Below, piece by piece: positions 51,608 to 60,024 of a DNA stretch of 64,000 bases. The position numbers and the translations under genes were made by a program. Origin of the DNA: Streptomyces sp. A1136. Lineage in GTDB: Bacteria > Actinomycetota > Actinomycetes > Streptomycetales > Streptomycetaceae. The stretch is from positions 1 through 64,000 of the forward strand of contig NZ_SSBJ01000003.1 of the NCBI RefSeq assembly GCF_004795055.1, written 5' to 3'. The notes under the pieces are model-generated. The model worked only from the letters and a program-made list of their open reading frames with translations. It searched no databases and had not been told where the DNA came from. The number at the start of each line of letters is the position of its first letter. Positions within the stretch are counted from its first letter, which is position 1.

Positions 51608-52027
51608 TCAGCCCCGCTTCGTGGCGTCGATCTCGGCGATCAGGCCCTCGACGAGACCCCTGATCTCGTCGCGGATCGGCCGGACGGCCTCCACGCCCAG
51701 GCCGGCCGGGTCCGCCGACCGCCAGTCGAGATAGGTCTTGCCGGGGAAGTACGGACAGGCGTCGCCGCAGCCCATGGTGATGATGTAGTCGGACGCCTGG
51801 GCGGCCTCGGGGGTGAGGACCTTCGGCTCCTGGTCGGAGATGTCGATGCCCAGCTCGGCCATGGCGGCGACGGCGGAAGGGTTGACGTGCTGCCCGGGCG
51901 CGGAGCCGGCGGAGCGGACCTCGATCCGGTCGCCCGCGAGGTGGCGCAGGAAGCCGGCGGCCATCTGGGAGCGGCCGGCGTTGTGGACGCAGACGAACAG
52001 CACGGACGCGAGCGGGGTGGGGGGCAT
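51608..52027 (-). CDS. arsC: Arsenate reductase / low-molecular-weight phosphatase family
   Basis: A 139-residue ArsC of the LMW protein-tyrosine phosphatase fold. The CX5R phosphate loop is at C13-R19 (VLFVCVHNAGRSQMAAGF). DQEPKVLTPEAAQASDYIIT and MGCGDACPYFPGKTYLDW contain the further cysteines expected of thioredoxin- or mycothiol-coupled arsenate reductases. It reduces arsenate to arsenite. GAAGGAAGAG lies upstream of ATG 52027, which is preferred to ATG 52054. It is divergent from arsR, with a palindromic operator between them. Confidence 0.87.
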   Translation of the reverse strand: MPPTPLASVLFVCVHNAGRSQMAAGFLRHLAGDRIEVRSAGSAPGQHVNPSAVAAMAELGIDISDQEPKVLTPEAAQASDYIITMGCGDACPYFPGKTYLDWRSADPAGLGVEAVRPIRDEIRGLVEGLIAEIDATKRG

Positions 52028-52100
52028 CGGCTCTTCCTTCGTGAACAGGGTCACGGGCCGTCCGCCGCGCTCGGGCGGCGACGGGGCGCCCCCGGACGGA

Positions 52101-52118
52101 CATCAGCCACGGATGATG
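52101..52118. promoter_or_regulatory. ArsR-type operator
   Basis: CATCA-N8-TGATG, a perfect inverted repeat with the ATCA/TGAT ends typical of ArsR/SmtB operators, 16 bp before the arsR start and 74 bp before arsC. It could autoregulate both genes. Confidence 0.55.
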
Positions 52119-52133
52119 TGACAGTATCAGCCC

Positions 52134-52448
52134 ATGATGACGTCAGCCGACACTGATCTGCTCCGGGTCCTGGCCGACCCGCTCAGACTTCGGATCGTCA
52201 CCCTGCTCGCCGGGGAAACGCTCTGCACCACGCACTTGGTCGAGGAGACCGGCGCCCGTCAGACGAACCTCTCCAACCACCTGAAGGTGTTGCGCGAGGC
52301 CGGGGTCGTGGAGACGGAGCCGTGCGGACGGTTCACCTACTACCGTCTGCGCCCCGACGTGATCGAGGCGCTCGCCGGTCGCTTCGCCGCCCTCGCGTCC
52401 ACCGCGCGCCTCACCGCCGAAGCGGACGTCAAACGGTCCTGCCCCTGA
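52134..52448 (+). CDS. arsR: ArsR/SmtB-family metalloregulator
   Basis: A 104-residue winged-helix repressor: LLRVLADPLRLRIVTLLAGE, HLVEETGARQTNLSNHLKVL (recognition helix), REAGVVETEPCGRFTYYRL (wing). The classical ELCVCDL arsenite motif is absent. Cysteines are at 31 (ETLCTTHL), 64 (EPCGRF) and 103 (KRSCP), a spacing that may form a non-canonical thiol site. ATG at 52134 is followed by a second ATG, and either may start translation. It would release DNA on binding arsenite or another thiophilic ligand, derepressing the divergent arsC. Confidence 0.85.
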   Translation: MMTSADTDLLRVLADPLRLRIVTLLAGETLCTTHLVEETGARQTNLSNHLKVLREAGVVETEPCGRFTYYRLRPDVIEALAGRFAALASTARLTAEADVKRSCP

Positions 52449-52488
52449 CGTCGCCCGTGGCCCGTGGTCCGGCACCCCCGGGGCGGTG

Positions 52489-53496
52489 TCACGGCTCCCG
52501 GTCGACCAGTGCGTACAGGCCGCACACCACGGCGCCGCGCCGTCGCTTGGCCTCGATCGCCGTCATGCCCGCGTGCAGGCCGGTCGTGCCGTGCGCGTAG
52601 GCGTCCTCGGCGGGCAGGTAGTACATGAGGTTGAAGTACAGGTGGGGGGTGGGGTGTCGGCGGTCGACGGCGACCGCTCGAATCCAAGTGGTGGCCCCGT
52701 AGTGGTAGTACAGGCAGAACCCGACCATCCGCCGCCCGTCGTAGGCGGCCACCACCCGCGCTTCGGTGCCCATCGCCGCCGCCTGCCTCTGCAACAGCCC
52801 GGTCATCGCGTCGACGCCGTCCCGGTCGTGTCCGTGGTCCTGCTGGTGTCCGGCGAGCAGGACCCCGGCCTCCTCGGAGCAGTCCGCGAGCGCCTGGTGG
52901 CGCACGTCGAGCCCGGCGGCGGCGAAGGCACGGCGTTCGCGACGGATGCCGACGCGGCGTTGCGGGGGCAGGGAGGCGATGTAGTCCTCGATGCCCGAGC
53001 CGGGGAGCGGGATGAGGGCGTCGTCCTCCAGATGGAGGGGGCGGTCGGGGTAGAGGCGGGCGAGCCCGGTCGCGGCGGCGCTGGTGAGGTAGGGCCACCA
53101 GTGGGTGGTGTGGTGCTTGGTGGCGAAGTCGCGGGCGGCGTCCCGGAGGAGGACGAGGCAGGCGTCCCGGTCCGCGGCGTCGAGGGCGGGGGCGGTGAGC
53201 GGGGTGTTGTGGTAGCCGCGGCGCGCGCCGGCGATCACCCTCGGCCGCAGGCGCGGGGGCAGCACGGCGTCGGGCCGGTAGGAGTCGTTCGGTTCGTCGC
53301 GCACCAGGTAGAGCGGCGCCGCCGCGAGCAGTCCGCCCTCACGGTCCCGTACGAGCGCGTAGGCGCAGCCGGCGGTCGGGTCTTCCTCCTGGCCCGCGAG
53401 CCACTGGTGGGAGAGGTACAAGCCGGCCGGTCGGGCGAGGTGTTCCCACTCGGCGGCGGGGACGGCGTGGATGGATTCGACGACGCTCGTGATCAA
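52489..53496 (-). CDS. FemX/GNAT-fold protein of the COG3146 (DUF482-like) family
   Basis: A 335-residue acyltransferase-fold protein. It starts LITSVVESIHAVPAAEWEHL and has LPPQRRVGIRRERRAFAAAG near 185, RMVGFCLYYHYGATTWIRAV and PHLYFNLMYYLPAEDAYAHG, ending GLHAGMTAIEAKRRRGA. These features match the COG3146 family, related to the FemABX aminoacyl-tRNA-dependent transferases that add amino acids to peptides. TTG at 53496 is the start: GGAGGAAA precedes it by 8 nt and it overlaps the stop of the MFS gene (TTGA). It is the last gene of a four-gene operon with MFS and two ATP-grasp genes. Confidence 0.75.
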   Translation of the reverse strand: MITSVVESIHAVPAAEWEHLARPAGLYLSHQWLAGQEEDPTAGCAYALVRDREGGLLAAAPLYLVRDEPNDSYRPDAVLPPRLRPRVIAGARRGYHNTPLTAPALDAADRDACLVLLRDAARDFATKHHTTHWWPYLTSAAATGLARLYPDRPLHLEDDALIPLPGSGIEDYIASLPPQRRVGIRRERRAFAAAGLDVRHQALADCSEEAGVLLAGHQQDHGHDRDGVDAMTGLLQRQAAAMGTEARVVAAYDGRRMVGFCLYYHYGATTWIRAVAVDRRHPTPHLYFNLMYYLPAEDAYAHGTTGLHAGMTAIEAKRRRGAVVCGLYALVDREP

Positions 53497-54746
53497 CGGG
53501 GTTTCCTCCGGCGGTGGCGGTTGGGGGCCTTGAGGGCGGGCGCGGCGCACATGGCGATCAGACAGGCGACGGCCTCGACACCCCACGGCAGGAGCGGCCC
53601 GGCTTGGAGCAGCAGGGTGAACAGGGCTGGAGCGACGACCATGCCGAGGGCCCAGGAGAACTGGTACAGGCCCTGTGTGAAGCCTCCGGCCGCCTCGGGG
53701 GTGAGGCTCACGGACAGTTCGCTCAACGCCGGGCCGAGGAGGATCTCCGCCACGCTGAACAGCGCGATCGCGACCACGAGGGCCGGCCAGGCGGTGAAGG
53801 CGAGGGAGGGCAGCGCGGGCAGCGCGAACGCCCCCATCCCGACGGCCATGATCAGGTACCCGGCCGTCACGGCGCGGCGGGCCGCCTTGGGCGCGAGGTG
53901 AGCGGTGACGATCGTCGAACACCCGGAGACGATGGCGGTGTTGACGAGGAACAGCGCGCTCGCCGCCGACGCGGGAAGTCGCAGGGCGTGGGTGGTGTAG
54001 AGGGCGACGAGCACGGCCAGGAGGGCCTGGGCGAGGACGTAGGGGATGTTCACGGCCACGAGCAGCAGATAACGGCGTGCGTTGTCCGCCCGGGTCGCGA
54101 GCGCGCTCGGCGGAGCGTCCTGCGTGAGCGGAGGGGTGGTGGTGAGGACGGCGAAACAGGCGGCGGCCAACAGATAGGTCACGGCGTCCACCACGATCAG
54201 CCGGCTCAGCGAGTCCTTCCCGAACAGCGTCAGGGCGCCCGCCGCGGCGGCGGCCCCCACGGCGAGGCCGACGTTGCGCAACGAGCCGGTGAACGCGAAC
54301 CACGACCGGCGCTCCTCGGGTCCGGTGAGGTGCGTGATCAAGGTGCGCTGTGCGGTGAAGTACATGTTGATCCCGGCCTGCACCAGCACGTACGCGCCGG
54401 CGACCTGCCAGAGACCCCCCACGACCAGGAACAGGACGTACCCGGCGGCGGAGAGGACGTTCGCCCACACCACGACCGGTTTCGGGCCCAGGCGGTCCAA
54501 GAGGCGTCCGGCGAGGAAGGTCACCGGCAGCGCGACGGCCTGTCCCGCGGTCATCGCGACGCCCACCTGGGCCGGCGCCAGACCCCGCACGTCGGTGAAG
54601 TACAGCAGGCCCAGCGGCAGGAGCATGCCGTTGCCGACGGAGTCGATCAGGTTGCCGGTGATGAACAGGCCGCGCCCCCGCAACCGGGGCACGCCGAGGC
54701 GGTATGCGGTGCCGGGGCGACGGCGCGCATCCGTGGTGGCGCTCAC
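53493..54746 (-). CDS. MFS transporter
   Basis: A 417-residue membrane protein with about twelve transmembrane segments. It shows the MFS signature GRLLDRLGPKPVVV between helices 2 and 3 (about 80-93) and VAMTAGQAVALPVTFLAGRL before it. It is likely a proton-driven exporter. GTG at 54746 overlaps the stop of the ATP-grasp gene upstream (GTGA), and its end overlaps the TTG start of the next gene. Placed in a small biosynthetic operon, it probably exports the product. Confidence 0.85.
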   Translation of the reverse strand: MSATTDARRRPGTAYRLGVPRLRGRGLFITGNLIDSVGNGMLLPLGLLYFTDVRGLAPAQVGVAMTAGQAVALPVTFLAGRLLDRLGPKPVVVWANVLSAAGYVLFLVVGGLWQVAGAYVLVQAGINMYFTAQRTLITHLTGPEERRSWFAFTGSLRNVGLAVGAAAAAGALTLFGKDSLSRLIVVDAVTYLLAAACFAVLTTTPPLTQDAPPSALATRADNARRYLLLVAVNIPYVLAQALLAVLVALYTTHALRLPASAASALFLVNTAIVSGCSTIVTAHLAPKAARRAVTAGYLIMAVGMGAFALPALPSLAFTAWPALVVAIALFSVAEILLGPALSELSVSLTPEAAGGFTQGLYQFSWALGMVVAPALFTLLLQAGPLLPWGVEAVACLIAMCAAPALKAPNRHRRRKPR

Positions 54747-55993
54747 GGGGTGAGCAGGGAGCTGATCTTGCGCATGACATCGGCCGTGGGGAAACCGGTC
54801 GCCTCGTGCAGTTCCGTCAGGGCCTTCACGGTCTTGTCCTCCTCGCCCTGCGCGAGGGTGAGTACGACGATGTCGCCGTGGGAGGTACCGTCGATGAGCA
54901 GCTCGTGCGCCGTGACCACCGTGACGCGTTCGCGGAGCGCGGCCGACACCAGCGGGGGGATGCGGCCCTCGGCGAGGAATTCGATCGCCCACCCGGCGCG
55001 CGGCACGACGCCGCCGGCGACGGGCAGGCCCCGGGCCATGTCGGCGAGGGTCGTGAAGGTGTTCGTGCCCGACGCGGCACAGGAGAGGGTGGTGGCGCCG
55101 CCGATGCGCGGGTTGATCTCCAGGATCACGAACCGGCCGCCGGTGTGGACCATGTCGACGTTGACCGACCCGTGGACCCCCAGGCGCCCGCACAGGCTGA
55201 CCAGGGTGCGGGCGACGTCGGCGAACGCGGCGTCCGCTTCCGCACGGGGCCCGCACCAGCGCAGGTCGGCGAAGGTGAACACCGGCTCCGCCCCGGCCCG
55301 CCCGGTCCAGCACAAGGGCAGGACCCGGTAGGAGCCGGGCCGCCCCACGATGTCCACGCTGCACAGCTCGCCTTCGACGACCTCTTCGACCACCGTCGAC
55401 ACCTCCGGCGGCGTCGCGATGTAGGCGTCCAGGTCGGCGGGTGAGCGCAAGGGGCGGATGCCCATGCTGGTCGAGTCCCATACCGGCTTCGCCATCAGCG
55501 GATAGCCGATCTCCGCGGCCCGCACGCGCAGCGCGTCCGGGTAACCGGGCACCGACAGACCCCGGCCCGCCAGCAGGTCCGAGTCGGCACGGAATCCGTC
55601 CGGCACCCTCAGGCCGGCCTGCCGACAGAGCTGCTTGGTCTCCCACTTGTCCACCAGCAGCGTCGTCGCCGCGAGCGGTGTCATGACCGTCGGGATGCCC
55701 GCGGCGTCCAGGAACGCCTTGGCCGCGGCGTCGCGCAACGCGTTCTCGCACGGCAGTGAGATCGACACCGCCGCGTCCGCCCCCCAGGCGGCGACCGCGT
55801 CCGCGAGCTCCCGTGGCGTCACCCCCCGGTCGAGCCGTTGCCGGTACCCGGGGAAGTCGTCGTCTCCGGCGGCGCCGCCGGTGTGGAACAGTCCGGCCTC
55901 GATCCCGTCGGCCGTGAGGGCGCGCACCGCCCGCTGGACGTACGGGTCGGCGCGCCGGATGCCGACGGACCGCAAGAACGCCATCTTCCGCAC
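54743..55993 (-). CDS. ATP-grasp carboxylate-amine ligase 1
   Basis: A 416-residue ATP-grasp enzyme. A pre-ATP-grasp N-domain (AFLRSVGIRRADPYVQRAVR) leads to KWETKQLCRQAGLRVPDGFR, YPLMAKPVWDSTSMGIRPLR (ATP lysine and flexible loop) and VVEEVVEGELCSVDIVGRPG. The metal-binding strand is FVILEINPRIGGATTLSCAA. Such enzymes join a carboxylate and an amine through an acyl-phosphate, as in L-amino-acid ligases. GTG at 55993 is 4 bp after the preceding stop; ATG at 55984 is the alternative start. The two ATP-grasp proteins in tandem differ in sequence and may act successively. Confidence 0.85.
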   Translation of the reverse strand: MRKMAFLRSVGIRRADPYVQRAVRALTADGIEAGLFHTGGAAGDDDFPGYRQRLDRGVTPRELADAVAAWGADAAVSISLPCENALRDAAAKAFLDAAGIPTVMTPLAATTLLVDKWETKQLCRQAGLRVPDGFRADSDLLAGRGLSVPGYPDALRVRAAEIGYPLMAKPVWDSTSMGIRPLRSPADLDAYIATPPEVSTVVEEVVEGELCSVDIVGRPGSYRVLPLCWTGRAGAEPVFTFADLRWCGPRAEADAAFADVARTLVSLCGRLGVHGSVNVDMVHTGGRFVILEINPRIGGATTLSCAASGTNTFTTLADMARGLPVAGGVVPRAGWAIEFLAEGRIPPLVSAALRERVTVVTAHELLIDGTSHGDIVVLTLAQGEEDKTVKALTELHEATGFPTADVMRKISSLLTP

Positions 55994-55997
55994 TGTC

Positions 55998-57251
55998 TCA
56001 GCCCACTTCCACTCGGGACCGGGCTATCACCCGATCTGCCAGTTCACGTGCCCGCTCCACCGTTTGCGCGCGGGCCACCACATGCCCGATCCGGCAGGCC
56101 GAGTCGGCCGGCTCGGGCACGGTGTCGCCGGGCCGCAGGTGCGACTCGCTGTGCGTTCCGGGCAGGTCCGGGATGAGCACCTGTCGGAGCACGCCGCCGT
56201 GCTCGGGCAACAGGAAGCGGATCGTCGCCGCGTCGGTGGCCGAGGGGACGGTGTCGGGGACCCGGCCCAGCACGGCCTGGAGGTAGGCCACGGCTTCGCT
56301 CACGCCCGTCGCCGCCTCGACGATCTCGCACAGGTTGTCGCCCGGCAGCCGGGCACCGGTCTCGATCACGTAGGGCGTGTCCGTGCCCGGGGGGATCTTC
56401 ACCTCGGTGTGCGCGATCCCGTTGCGCACACCGACGGCCAGGGCCGCCCGCGCCGCGACGTGCTGCACCTTCCTGGCGAGCGGCGCCGACAGACCGGAGG
56501 GGCAGGTGTGTCCGGTCTCGATCCGGTACCGGCCCTCGGTGGTGTCCTTCCCGACGACCGGCAGGGGGTAGGCCACACCGTCCGCGACCACCGTTTCGCA
56601 GGAGTACTCCGCCCCGGGGATGTACTCCTGGACCAAGGCCCGCGAGTCGAGTCCGAGGCCGTGCGGGTAGGCGTGCGTGTACTTCCGGGCCGCGCCCACC
56701 GCGGAGTCGAGCCCGGCCGGGCCGTCCACCACGGACACGCCCCACGAGCCGCCCTGCTCCGCGGGCTTGACCACCAGCGGCCACCCCAACTCGCCCGACC
56801 GCGCCACCCGCCGCGCCTCGGCCACCTCGTTCACGACCCTCCAGCGCGGGGCCGGAATCCCGGCCGCGGCGAACGCCTCACCCATGAGGATCTTGTTCCT
56901 GGCCGCCCGCGCGAGCACGGGATCGTTGCCTGGCAGGCCCACCCGTCGGGCGAGCAGCGCCGCGAGCGGGGTGAACAGCTCGAAGCAGGCGGCGACACCC
57001 ACGACGGCGTGCCGCCGGCAGAAGGCGTCCATGTCCGCCAAGGCCCTGGGGACGTCCGCGAGATCCGTCGCGCACACCCCGGCGAGGGCGGAGCGCAGCC
57101 GGTCCGGATAGCCGTCGTGGATGTCCTTGTGCGTGGCCGCGTACAAGCGCAAGCCCAGTCGGTCGGCGGCCTCGACGAGGAACCGTCCCGCGTTCCCCAT
57201 CGGCTCGATCACCAGCACTCCGGGCCCGCGCGGGCCCACACCGATTGTCAT
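55998..57251 (-). CDS. ATP-grasp carboxylate-amine ligase 2
   Basis: A 417-residue ATP-grasp enzyme and the first gene of the operon. Motifs: VLVIEPMGNAGRFLVEAADR (pre-ATP-grasp strand-helix), NKILMGEAFAAAGIPAPRWR, WPLVVKPAEQGGSWGVSVVD (ATP lysine/glycine loop), LVQEYIPGAEYSCETVV and HTEVKIPPGTDTPYVIETGA followed by RLPGDNL (metal site, with TGARLPGD in place of the common NPRxGG). It resembles L-amino-acid ligase-type ATP-grasp proteins. It is transcribed divergently from the radical SAM gene, with a 216-bp promoter region between them. Confidence 0.85.
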   Translation of the reverse strand: MTIGVGPRGPGVLVIEPMGNAGRFLVEAADRLGLRLYAATHKDIHDGYPDRLRSALAGVCATDLADVPRALADMDAFCRRHAVVGVAACFELFTPLAALLARRVGLPGNDPVLARAARNKILMGEAFAAAGIPAPRWRVVNEVAEARRVARSGELGWPLVVKPAEQGGSWGVSVVDGPAGLDSAVGAARKYTHAYPHGLGLDSRALVQEYIPGAEYSCETVVADGVAYPLPVVGKDTTEGRYRIETGHTCPSGLSAPLARKVQHVAARAALAVGVRNGIAHTEVKIPPGTDTPYVIETGARLPGDNLCEIVEAATGVSEAVAYLQAVLGRVPDTVPSATDAATIRFLLPEHGGVLRQVLIPDLPGTHSESHLRPGDTVPEPADSACRIGHVVARAQTVERARELADRVIARSRVEVG

Positions 57252-57342
57252 TGGCCCAGCAAAGCCGGGGGGCGAGGGTAGCGGCTATCGGCCTGACAGA
57301 CGAAAACAACTCGCCTCAGAGCGTGCCGATTTGGAGCAAACG

Positions 57343-57354
57343 CCAGTCAACTGG
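57343..57354. promoter_or_regulatory. Palindrome in the divergent promoter of the ATP-grasp/radical SAM block
   Basis: CCAGT-CA-ACTGG is a perfect 5-bp inverted repeat in the less GC-rich part of the 57252-57467 intergenic region that drives both divergent transcription units. It may be a pathway-specific operator. No regulator gene is part of the block. Confidence 0.4.
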
Positions 57355-57467
57355 TCAGTAGGCACCCTGCATTTGGTGCGCACACCCCATGGAATCGCAC
57401 AAGCGTCCCGTGGTCGGATCGTCACGCCAGGTACACCTCACCCGCGACCGAACGGGGACCGAGCACC

Positions 57468-58907
57468 GTGACCAGCCTCAGCCGCCGGCTCGCCGACCAC
57501 ATCGACCAGGGCGTCATCCCGCCCTACCAGTACTCCTATCCGCCCCGCTCCACCTACCGCCCCCTCCCGAAGGGCAAGTGGACCATCCCCGACGTGTGGG
57601 CCATGGACCGCGCCAACTACCAGGTCGCCGAGCTCAACCTCTACCTGCACGTCCCGTTCTGCGACCGTAAATGCGGCTTCTGCAACCTCTACACCATCAT
57701 CAGCACCGACGAGGACGTCTTCGACGCCTACACCGACGCCTTGTGTACCCAGATCCGGGATCACGCCGAGATCATCCAGGCCCGCCGGCTGCGCACCATC
57801 TACATCGGCGGCGGCACCCCGGCCCTGCTCAAGCCCCGCCACTTCGAGCAGATCTTCGCCGCCATCGGGGGCGTCTACCCCAACTGGCGCTCCACCGTCG
57901 AGGAGGTCGCGGTCGAGGCCACCCCGTCCTCCATCGCCGACGCGCCCGACGAGTTCAAGGCCCTCATCGACATGGGCCTCACCCGAGCCAACGTCGGCAT
58001 CCAGTCCCTCGTCCCCCGCGAGATCCGCGAGGCCGGCCGCGGCGGCGAGGACGAGGGCGTCATCCGCCGCGCCATCCAGACCGCGCACGAACTCGGCCTG
58101 CCCGACCTGTCCACCGACCTGATCATGGGCTTCGCCGGACAGACCCCCGAAACGTGGCGCCACAGCGTGAACGAGCTGGCCGAGCTCCGACCCACCACCA
58201 TCAGCACCTACTTCCTCACCGTGCGGCCGGACGCCTGGTTCTCCAAGACCGGTGCCTACCAGTACATGTGGCAGCCCGAGCTGTACGACCGCTACGACTA
58301 CGCCCGCGGCGTCTTCCTCGACCACGGCTACGTCCAGGAGGGCTCCGTCCGCTACAAGAAGCCCGGCCGCGGCGGCTACGCGCAGAAGGTGCTCACCTTC
58401 CACGGCGTACCCCTGCTCGGCCTCGGCGTCGGCGCCCGCTCGTACACCAGCGTGCTGGACTACATGACCGGCAGCGTCAAGCCCTCGACGGCCGAGGTCG
58501 CCGACTACATCAAGAAGGCCAGGAACCACGAGATCGTGCCCGTCACCGGCATCGAACTGACCGGCGAGGAGATCGTCCGCAAGCGCCTCGTCCTCGACTC
58601 CTACGACCTCGACCTCACGGAACTCGACCGCTTCGGATACCAGAAGCACGCCGCCGAGTTCGAGGCCGTCCTCGACGCGGCCGAGTCCAACGGGCTCCTC
58701 CACCGCATCGGCCGCCGCGTCCAGCTCACCCCGAAGGGCTTCAAGTACCGCGACGTCCTGTCCTGGATGTTCTACTCCGAGTCCGTCAAGCGCCTCGACC
58801 GGGAGTACTACGAGAACCTGCACGCGGCGAACGAGCGCGCCCGACGGAACATGGGGGCGACGCCCGTGCGCATCACCGGCGTCGACCTGCGCGGCGGAGC
58901 CGCATGA
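57468..58907 (+). CDS. HemN/HemW-like radical SAM enzyme
   Basis: A 479-residue radical SAM protein. After an unusual N-terminal leader of about 50 residues rich in Tyr/Pro (PPYQYSYPPRSTYRPLP) comes LNLYLHVPFCDRKCGFCNL, whose C65, C69 and C72 bind the 4Fe-4S cluster. TIYIGGGTPALLK (SAM GGxP-type motif), RANVGIQSLVPREIREAGRG and DLIMGFAGQT follow, and a HemN C-terminal domain ends with LTPKGFKYRDVLSWMFYSES. Although commonly annotated as coproporphyrinogen oxidase, HemN-like proteins in secondary metabolism carry out methylation, cyclopropanation or other radical chemistry. Placement opposite two ATP-grasp ligases and before a coupled DUF1152 gene argues against haem synthesis. GTG at 57468 is the start. 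Confidence 0.85.
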   Translation: MTSLSRRLADHIDQGVIPPYQYSYPPRSTYRPLPKGKWTIPDVWAMDRANYQVAELNLYLHVPFCDRKCGFCNLYTIISTDEDVFDAYTDALCTQIRDHAEIIQARRLRTIYIGGGTPALLKPRHFEQIFAAIGGVYPNWRSTVEEVAVEATPSSIADAPDEFKALIDMGLTRANVGIQSLVPREIREAGRGGEDEGVIRRAIQTAHELGLPDLSTDLIMGFAGQTPETWRHSVNELAELRPTTISTYFLTVRPDAWFSKTGAYQYMWQPELYDRYDYARGVFLDHGYVQEGSVRYKKPGRGGYAQKVLTFHGVPLLGLGVGARSYTSVLDYMTGSVKPSTAEVADYIKKARNHEIVPVTGIELTGEEIVRKRLVLDSYDLDLTELDRFGYQKHAAEFEAVLDAAESNGLLHRIGRRVQLTPKGFKYRDVLSWMFYSESVKRLDREYYENLHAANERARRNMGATPVRITGVDLRGGAA

Positions 58908-59968
58908 CCGACCTGTACGTGGCGGCGGGCGGCGGAGGCGACCCCATCGGCACGCTCATCGCCGCCCGCGCCATCACCGTCGACCCCGACCCGCCGCTGA
59001 TCGCCACCTACGCGTGGGAACGCCCCGAGGTCGACCCGACCCACCGCCCCCTCGGGGAGCGGGACTTCACCGGGCTCGCGCACGAAGCCGGCGGCGTGGC
59101 GTTCACGCCCGCCACGCGCGCCCGCCGTCCGGCCGGATCCACGATGCCCGGCCTCGCGGGGGATCTGCCCGCCCGGCTGCTGCTGCTCGACCCCGCCCAA
59201 GGACTCGCCGGCCTGGCCCGACAGATCGCCTCCATGGCCGAGGCCGCGGGCGGTCGCGTCCGCGTGGTCGACATCGGCGGTGACGTCCTCACCCATGGCG
59301 ACGAGCCCACCCTGCGCAGCCCGTTCGGGGACTCCCTCACCCTCGCCGCCTGCCACCTGACGGGCATCCCCACCACCGTCTACGTCGCGGGCCCGGGCCT
59401 CGACGGGGAGATCGAGCAAGAGGCCCTCCTGGAACGCCTCGCCGGAGGCCACCCCCTCACCCCCGGCCGCGACGCGGCCTCGGCTGCCGCCCCCGCGCTG
59501 GCCTGGCACCCCTCGGAGGCCTCCGCGTTGTGGGCCGCCGCCGTGCAGGGCGCCCGCGGCGCCGTCCGCACGGTCGGCCACACCGTCGACGTCACCGATG
59601 TCTCCCCCCGGCTCTACCACCTGCCGCTCGAACGGGCCATCGGCCACAACCCGGTCGCACGCGCCCTCCTCGACGAACGTCCGGCAACCCTGGACGCGGC
59701 AGCCGCCCTCTCCCACCGGATCACCGGCATCCCCGGCCTGGCACCCGAACGCGGCCGGACCACCCGGGCCCCGCGGCGGGAACCGTCCACCGGCCGGACC
59801 GCCATGCCCCACCGCGACGAGGCCATGAAGCTCGTGCGCGAAGCGGCCGCCGGGGCCGACCACGTCACCTTCCGCCACGCCGCCGGCGTCCTGGGCCTGA
59901 CCTGGCGGGACATCCCGGCCCTCCGGGACGTCCTGGACACGCACACCCCGCTGCTCCCGCTCACCTGA
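58904..59968 (+). CDS. DUF1152 protein
   Basis: A 354-residue DUF1152 protein with a Rossmann-like start (YVAAGGGGDPIGTLIAARAI), VVDIGGDVLTHGDEPTLRSP in the middle and a C-terminal helical part (EAMKLVREAAAGADHVTFRH) resembling a small helical or winged module. The function of DUF1152 is unknown. The ATG overlaps the stop of the radical SAM gene (ATGA), so the two are co-translated and likely work in one pathway, perhaps on a shared intermediate. Confidence 0.78.
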   Translation: MTDLYVAAGGGGDPIGTLIAARAITVDPDPPLIATYAWERPEVDPTHRPLGERDFTGLAHEAGGVAFTPATRARRPAGSTMPGLAGDLPARLLLLDPAQGLAGLARQIASMAEAAGGRVRVVDIGGDVLTHGDEPTLRSPFGDSLTLAACHLTGIPTTVYVAGPGLDGEIEQEALLERLAGGHPLTPGRDAASAAAPALAWHPSEASALWAAAVQGARGAVRTVGHTVDVTDVSPRLYHLPLERAIGHNPVARALLDERPATLDAAAALSHRITGIPGLAPERGRTTRAPRREPSTGRTAMPHRDEAMKLVREAAAGADHVTFRHAAGVLGLTWRDIPALRDVLDTHTPLLPLT

Positions 59969-60024
59969 ACGACCCGGCGGGGCCCGACACACCCCGTGTG
60001 CCGGGCCCCGCCGACCGGGCGCGG

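Noticed and set aside
57468..58907. A haem biosynthesis assignment (coproporphyrinogen III oxidase) for the radical SAM gene
   Set aside because: The N-terminal leader, the gene context and coupling to DUF1152 do not support it. The fold resemblance alone is not evidence for that reaction, so only the family is named.
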